DNA of 64,000 nt from assembly GCA_963971405.1 (NCBI GenBank), contig OZ020491.1, forward strand, positions 21,508,855 to 21,572,854, in the 5' to 3' direction. Both the position numbers and the translations under genes were made by a program. The stretch comes from Psococerastis gibbosa (taxonomy: Eukaryota; Arthropoda; Insecta; Psocodea; Psocidae). A model generated the notes under the pieces. The model made no database searches, had not been told where the DNA came from, and saw only the letters and a program-made list of their open reading frames with translations. This document shows positions 58,171-64,000 of this stretch, in pieces. Positions within the stretch are counted from its first letter, which is position 1. Each line of letters starts with the position of its first letter.

Positions 58171-58295
58171 GGCCGGGTTTCCATGGTAAATATGGTTTTG
58201 ACGTGGTAGCAGACATTTTTAGTATGTCTTTAAAGTCTGCTAAAACGTCAATACCACATTTACCACTGACCATTGACGTATGTGGAAACCCCGCC
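58171..58295. mobile_element. GGCGG-family hairpin MITE, shortest copy
   Basis: Ends GGCCGGGTTTCCATGGTAAA and complement (TATGTGGAAACCCCGCC). Short arms with a private sequence lead to the core ACGTGGTAGCAGACATTTTT and CTTTAAAGTCTGCTAAAACG. Confidence 0.82.
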
Positions 58296-58614
58296 TAAGA
58301 GGAAGACGAACGAAAGTAGATATTGGCTAATCTGCTAGTTTCTATTTTATATTTAACTTAATACGTAAGCTGTAAGGATTTGGTATATTCAAGTTGCAGA
58401 AAGAAAGAAAGAAAGAAAATTGTCTTTATTTTCCATGTGGGCTATTTAATTCACCATATTATAAGGGATTTTTAATTTTAGAGGTTATAATTTTTTAATG
58501 AATTCGATAATTCGGTAAATCTCTACCTACAATCAGTTGAACGGAAAATCACTGCAAAAAAAATATTCCCAGGCATGAAATAGTCTTCTACTACAAATAT
58601 TTGAATACATATTA

Positions 58615-58828
58615 CAGGGTCTGTCCGGAAAGTAATGTCAGTGAATTTTTTTTACGGAGACTGTACACAAAAGCGCTCGCTTTACTGGCTCAGATTTTGG
58701 TGGAGGGATCTGCCTACAAGTCCCAACAAGCGTCAGCTGGCTACCGATCGTTGTAGTGGTCACATCAGTTGTTCAGTCTCCGTAAAAAAAAAAAAAAATC
58801 ACTGACATTACTTTCCAGACAGACCCTG
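58615..58828. mobile_element. Mariner-like MITE
   Basis: Ends CAGGGTCTGTCCGGAAAGTA and complement (TACTTTCCAGACAGACCCTG). The inverted repeats continue to ACGGAGACTG, about 55 bases. Termini resemble those of mariner-family transposons; the interior is too short for a transposase. Confidence 0.7.
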
Positions 58829-59058
58829 TGTATTAAATAAAAAATATACACCAACAGATATTAGTCAGCTTCCCTTTAACACTCTAGGGTTTGGCAACTT
58901 ATTCCGACAATAAAATGTTTTCCTCTTTTATCTTTACCGCAATAAACTTTCGAACAGTATAACAAAATGTATGTTAACATTTCCTAATAGAAACTTCAAA
59001 TATTTAGGTATGTATAGGTATAATAAAAAATAAACTGAATACTATAACTATAACAGCA

Positions 59059-59155
59059 GGCCTACCATGGCGTTGGAAAAATAACTTGTGGTTTAATTAG
59101 AACAATTTAATTTTATTCCCGGGTAAGATATTCTATAAACGCCATTGTAGGCCTA
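59059..59155. repeat. Family D-like hairpin fragment
   Basis: AGGCCTACCATGGCGTT pairs with AACGCCATTGTAGGCCT; the centre is AT-rich. Confidence 0.55.
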
Positions 59156-59689
59156 CGGGAGACCTTTTCGGGCTAAGATGTCCTCTAGATAATGTGATAA
59201 CGAAACTAAATAGTAATTCATTACTATACAATAAAATATCACATCTTTCATCAATCAGTTCTTAAAACAACATACAATACGTAAGCTCATCAGATCAATT
59301 GTTTAAGCACAATCCACAATATGAAGAAATATCACCATTTACTGCTTGTGCTACAGCAACAACAATTTCGAGAAGTTGAATCCTTTAAAATCACTCAAAG
59401 ACATAGAGGAAAAAAAAAACAGCAATATGAAAAAATTGACGAGTAAGAAAATAATAGCAATAACGTCTCTATTAGTGGTTAAAATTTAATTAAGACTAAT
59501 CATTTATAATTTAATCACAAATTTATTAAGAGTTTAAAAACTGCAAAACAAATAACCACGGCTTTTGATGAATATTATGATAACTATTGGAACTGGAACA
59601 TCTCACAGATTCACATGACGGACTTCGCCATCGATTATCTATTCAATTGCTGATAATTTGCACTTTACCCAGTCTTCCAAAGTTCAGTT

Positions 59690-59915
59690 ATAAATAAATA
59701 ATAAAAAATAAATAAGGACTTTTTGTTCTATTACTAATCCAACCTAGCCGAGTTAGGGCTATAAAGCACTCTCTTACACTCAACTAGAAAGGCCCGGGAC
59801 TGCCTGCTTTACATGCCCTCCGAAGCATGGCCAGAAAATGTAGATAATGTGGGACTCGAACCAACAGCCTTTTCGGGTGAAAGTCAGAGTCCGTACCACT
59901 AATCTACATGTCTTG
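59690..59915 (-). mobile_element. tRNA-derived SINE, copy 4
   Basis: Head ATGTAGATTAGTGGTACGGA and GTTCGAGTCCCACA on the minus strand, full body and an A/T tail on the left. Confidence 0.83.
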
Positions 59916-60433
59916 TTGAGTTGAGTAATAAGGTATGGTAAGCAGCTAAGCAGTGTAGGTACATACAGTAACTGCGGATATTTCAATTTTGACAGACGTT
60001 TACATTCTAAGCGCGATAGTGACACCATTTGCTTCTTGACTTAAAATTAAAAATATTCGGCTCACAGTTAACACTGCCGATTGATGTCAATAATCAAAAA
60101 GGACCCAGAAGTAAATCACTTCACAACTATAGTTATTTCGCTTGTGAATTGGCTAACGGTCAGTATGTTGTAATATTGCATTAAATTATTGGTAAGAAAA
60201 CGGTGTTAATGTTTTAAATTTGCAGCAGATATTTGACACATGTTTAAGTCTCTTCTTTAATAGCTGTTACGCAAAAAGATAAACATTGTTTTAGTCTGTA
60301 TATTCTTGTTTCTCCCATCCAAAAGACAAAACGAATATGCAAAATAAGTAAATGAATAAATAACATTCTATTTTTACTATCAAAACAAGATAAGAATAAG
60401 TAAATAGCAACATAAAAATAAATCTTCCAACAG

Positions 60434-60745
60434 CCCTACTATGGCGATTAGCATAATACCGGGGTTTATTTTGTAATACCGCAATATAAGGTGTCACATG
60501 ACGGTGTCAAATATGCGCGGGAAATTCAAATTAATAATTTATTGGAATACAATATAATGGGTGCATTGTTTTATAATTTAAGGAAATACCAATAAACATT
60601 AAAATGTACAGGTAGAATTTGGAAATATAAGAAGAATTTTAACTCCCCTTCTCCCCGAGGTGAAGGAGCCTGCCCTTAGGGTGCCTCCACTCTCCCCGCC
60701 GGGCTGACAGGGTTGTTTAAAGCAGAAATGTTGAAAGCAGGCGTT
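60434..60745. repeat. Family D arm followed by foldback inner block
   Basis: CTACTATGGCGATTAGCATA to GCGCGGGAAATTCAAATTAA and AGGTAGAATTTGGAAATATA match the left arm at 35491-35720. 60645-60745 (GGTGAAGGAGCCTGCCCTTA and CCGGGCTGACAGGGTTG) matches the foldback at 52.6-53.7 kb. Confidence 0.6.
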
Positions 60746-61215
60746 AGGAAAAACGTTCAATAATTATAAACTTTTCTGCTTTTCAGCCAACATTAAAATG
60801 GGCAAGAGTCGACTAAAAAACCAAGTTGGGAGTTTCCTAAGAAATCAATAGATAGATCATAGGAATTGTACAAAAAAGAACTATCAGAGCCTTGGAATTG
60901 ATTGAAGGGCAAATTTCACCTCAACGTTTACAGCGAGGAAAAGGTTAGCAGGTATTCCGATCATGTTCCTCAAAGTTAAGGCTTTCGTTAACTCCAGAGA
61001 AGGCGAGCAGAATAGTAAAATGCAAATAGGGATACAAACTTAAGTCTTACTTGGGCTATTCCTATTCGTTCAATAGTAAATAGAAGACGTTTTGACTGCG
61101 ATTTGAAGTAAAAAGACTGCTTTGAAACCTTCCCAAAATATAAAAAATAGTTTTAGCGTAGGTGCAAAACAGCATATCGATATCCTAATTAGCAAACTGC
61201 TTAGTAGTAATTTTT

Positions 61216-61442
61216 GAAGGACTTTTCATGGCCAATAGGTCCCTTGTCCAATGCCAACGACCCCATGGATTTCGGACATTATTTGATTGTTTCCGAATGA
61301 ATTGTTGGCCATTGGCGAACTGGTATACGTTCTCGATGTCAACCTACACCGACTACAAGCGATAATGGACAAGCTGAGATAAGCTTTCCATTAACACAAT
61401 GAAACATGCGAAGGCATGACCGAACCAAGTACAGATACGAGT
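61216..61442 (-). repeat. Dispersed repeat H, copy 3
   Basis: Reverse complement of the copies at 1371 and 27110, from AATAGGTCCCTTGTCCAATG to CCAAGTACAGATACGAGTC. Confidence 0.72.
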
Positions 61443-61584
61443 CCCCGCAGGGGATAAGGCGCGGGAAAAGTAAACACAAGTTACTATTAAATAGAAATAA
61501 TTAGAAAACATGATACGCTACATAAAATATGAATGGAAACAACAAATAAATATACACAAGTGAAAGATTCTTTTTAAATGACTG

Positions 61585-61790
61585 GTGTAACTGTGCTAGT
61601 GGGTTTCCCTATGCAGATGACAGTTCTTGCCGAGGGCGCTCAGGGTTCTATAATAACACCAGTGGGTTTCTTAGACAAAGTTAATTTTTTAGCGATTATT
61701 TGGGTTTTACTAATTCTGGTTATAGTTATAACAAGTTTTTCTAAAACACTAAGTTTTGGTTTATTGACAAAGAAGAGACAGTTCATATAA
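61585..61790. repeat. Half copy of foldback element Q
   Basis: GTAACTGTGCTAGTGGGTTT through ATTATTTGGGTTTTACTAAT matches 9725-9890. The 70-codon ORF here is a by-product of the repeat, since the related copy is not open. Confidence 0.6.
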
Positions 61791-62615
61791 TTTTCAAAAA
61801 CAACAAAATATTCGTTTGTTATTAAAATCTGGGCTACTTATATTGGGACATTAACACCGCTTATGATAAATAAATTGAGGGACGGAACCCCCACACATAT
61901 TGTGACTGATACATTTAACATTCAAAATTTCACAATTAATAAGAAAAAAATGTTATCCATATTGTGGACGAACATTATACGTTTTTGGAATGTAGTCTGC
62001 GCCAACTCTGTTTAGAAATGTATGGACTGCTTCAATCCCACACCAGTTATACCAATACGGCTGCATTAAATGTGTTTAAACATATATAAATAATAAATAG
62101 AAATCCCATTTATAACACAAAGTATGAAAAAAAAACATTACTTGATGGTTAAGTTATTACTTTCTCGGTCGGTTGTAATACAATTACGAAGTTTTATATA
62201 TTATATTATATATTTTGAGCCGGGATAAGCGAAAACCAATCTTTTCTGCGCAGGGAACTCTTTTGCCCTGGGGTCATCCCAGGGGGAAGAAGACTTAGAG
62301 TGCGACCAAGACGAAGATGGGCCGATTAGTTCCGGAGGGACCTCCGTCATCCTCCACACGACAGCCTGTGGCTGAGGACCGTAATGGATGAAGGAAAATT
62401 GTTAGAGCTGTCAAAGTCTATCTGGGCGGACTGCGCCCACAAAAGTAAAAGGCCTCAGTCGGAAAGGCCCTTGATATGAACGAAAGGTATAAAATACTGA
62501 TAATATGACTACAAAGTCGGCACAATTTAAACAGAGTTGACTAGGCTACATTATTAAACTTAGCCTACCTTTACTTAAACGGCGAGTCTTCCATATCTTC
62601 AATTGGTGTTGATGA

Positions 62616-62693
62616 TCAACTTAATGTAGCAACCAAAACTATGATCAGTATCGCGAGTGTAACTGTCAAGCAGACGATGATGAATATCTTTTT
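62616..62693 (-). CDS. Syx1A: Putative alternative last exon of syntaxin-1 (membrane anchor, distal)
   Basis: After an acceptor (TTCACAG) the minus strand reads KKIFIIVCLTVTLAILIIVL then VATLS and TGA. It has the same layout as the exon at 48518-48604: phase 0, Lys-Lys-Ile, one hydrophobic segment, a very short luminal tail. The sequence is clearly different after the first residues. Being upstream on the minus strand, it would be met first by the spliceosome, so the two exons are likely alternatives. A weaker donor-like AAAG|GTAGGC lies 46 bases after the stop. Confidence 0.75.
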   Translation of the reverse strand, partial: KKIFIIVCLTVTLAILIIVLVATLS

Positions 62694-63171
62694 CTGTGAA
62701 CATAATAAGCAACCAAACAAAAAGTCAAAAAAATTGAACCAAAGAGCTGAGCCAACAGTGATTTATGGATGCAAATCAAGAGAAAAATGAATCTTCTAAA
62801 CTAAAACTCAGCAAGCATATATCAAGCATTTGATGCTAAGACTCACTCAACTAAGAGCTACATTATTATCCAAAAAGTAACGGCAGTGTATTGATTTTTT
62901 AAAATATATTTCAGTGTGAATAATGTAAGTACAAAGGGTTCCGGGGCCGGAGCTACACGTAGATACAATAAAATGGGCTTGGTCAATCTGAAAGATGATT
63001 TAAAAAGTTTCGTCAATATCTGCTCTCAACACTTTCAGTGGCACTGTGTAGTTGCAACCAAGCTTCCAAGATTCAATCATAGAAGCCCACGTTGTGCTTA
63101 ATAGTACGTCGATCGCCGACATAGTAACCTACACCAGTTCAATATAATTACTAAGACTTTCAGTTACGTGA

Positions 63172-63404
63172 CGAAGCAGTAGAATCCGGGATGATAGACC
63201 GTGCTGGTTCTGAAAGAACAATTCCTAACATTTCGTCAACATCTGCGGTCGACATCTTCAGTGGAACTGCGTAGACTTTTAAGACGGTATCTCGGAGGTT
63301 CAGCAGAAGTCTACGGAGTTGCACTGAAGATGTCGACCGCAGATGTTAACGAAACGTTTGGAAGTACGCCGACACGGATTCTACTGTTTCGCTACACCAG
63401 TCCC
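63172..63404. repeat. Hairpin repeat with CTGCGGTCGACATC arms
   Basis: AACATCTGCGGTCGACATCT and CAGTAGAATCC occur in inverted order at the two sides of a centre near 63290. Related text (CAACACTTTCAGTGGCACTG) lies at 63025, so the repeat may be larger. Confidence 0.6.
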
Positions 63405-63496
63405 TTTCATAATGTGGTAAGCTGACCCTAATCGGGTGGTCGGGGGGGTCCACGAAGAGTTTTCGAGATTGAATTTAATTCAGCCCTTAAACAATA

Positions 63497-63632
63497 ACAA
63501 ATAAGGACTTTTTGTTGTTTCTATTAATAAGCCAACTTAGCGGAGTTAGCTAGGAACGCCCGGGACCGCCTGCTTTACATGCCCTCCGAAGCGTAGCCAG
63601 AAAATGTAGCCAGTGTGGGACTCGAACCAACA
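63497..63632 (-). mobile_element. tRNA-derived SINE, partial copy
   Basis: Body and box B (GTTGGTTCGAGTCCCACACT on the minus strand) present; the box A end is missing. Confidence 0.72.
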
Positions 63633-64000
63633 AAATTGATGCCCCGGCGTAAACTAGTTGGTAGAAGTGACAAAACCGACCCGAAGGGTCAAAGTTCGAG
63701 GCTCATGATAAATAAAACAAAATCCGTCAGACCCGGCTTCAACCAACCCTTATGGGTAAGTTACCGTCACCGGCAGGAGAAAACACCACAGCCAGGCATA
63801 TTGCTCACCACAGCATGCCAATTGACGTACAATACAATAAATTTTATATTTCCATAAAAGTTAAGTTACAGTTACACAGTATATAATATGCTGCAGGGCA
63901 CAGCCCTCGACACAAGTACCTATTAGGTTATTACGTTACTTAGTGGGGCAACTGAATACATTCTGTAATTGTTTGTAGGTAGTTAACCTTTTTTATTAAA

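Noticed and set aside
61578-61790. 70-codon hydrophobic ORF, considered as another membrane-anchor exon
   Set aside because: On the wrong strand for the syntaxin exons and inside repeat Q, whose related copy near 9725 is not open.

Overview
The window is animal nuclear DNA, most likely from an insect. It is AT-rich, carries a spliced gene with GT-AG introns, and is crowded with SINEs, LINE fragments and inverted-repeat (hairpin) elements. The main gene encodes the inositol 1,4,5-trisphosphate receptor (Itpr) on the minus strand. Nineteen coding exons can be placed from the start codon at 27601 down to 472. They join in phase to 2116 codons without a stop. They cover the N-terminal suppressor domain, the IP3-binding core, the central armadillo region and the RIH-associated domain. 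The pore domain lies beyond the left edge. The N-terminal sequence reads most like insect IP3 receptors; I cannot name the order or species from sequence alone.

Upstream of Itpr on the same strand are two small exons, 48518-48604 and 62616-62693. Each begins in phase 0 with Lys-Lys-Ile, encodes one hydrophobic segment and then stops. They look like two alternative last exons of a syntaxin-1 gene (Syx1A) whose body lies beyond the right edge, so one t-SNARE could be made with two different membrane anchors. Both genes act in calcium-controlled secretion, but the sequence shows only that they are neighbours.

Layout. 1-27606: Itpr coding exons, with introns of about 0.3 to 2.5 kb that hold most of the recognisable hairpin elements. 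27607-48500: the 5' part of Itpr (untranslated exons not located) and a long gene-poor stretch with scattered repeats. 48518-62693: the putative Syx1A tail, with LINE, SINE and foldback elements between its two last exons. 62694-64000: intron of the same gene.

The repeats are unusually readable. Several insertions have clear target-site duplications, nested insertions give an order of events (three levels deep at 8.76-9.92 kb), and one SINE copy at 51.2 kb supplies the empty site for a LINE insertion at 9.0 kb. A set of hairpin elements shares ends (GGCGG near TTCCAC) and, in most copies, a centre (GGTAGCAGACAT and its complement), but has unrelated yet self-complementary arms. This is the best candidate here for something undescribed. 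No retrovirus-like, Polinton-like or toxin remnants were recognised.
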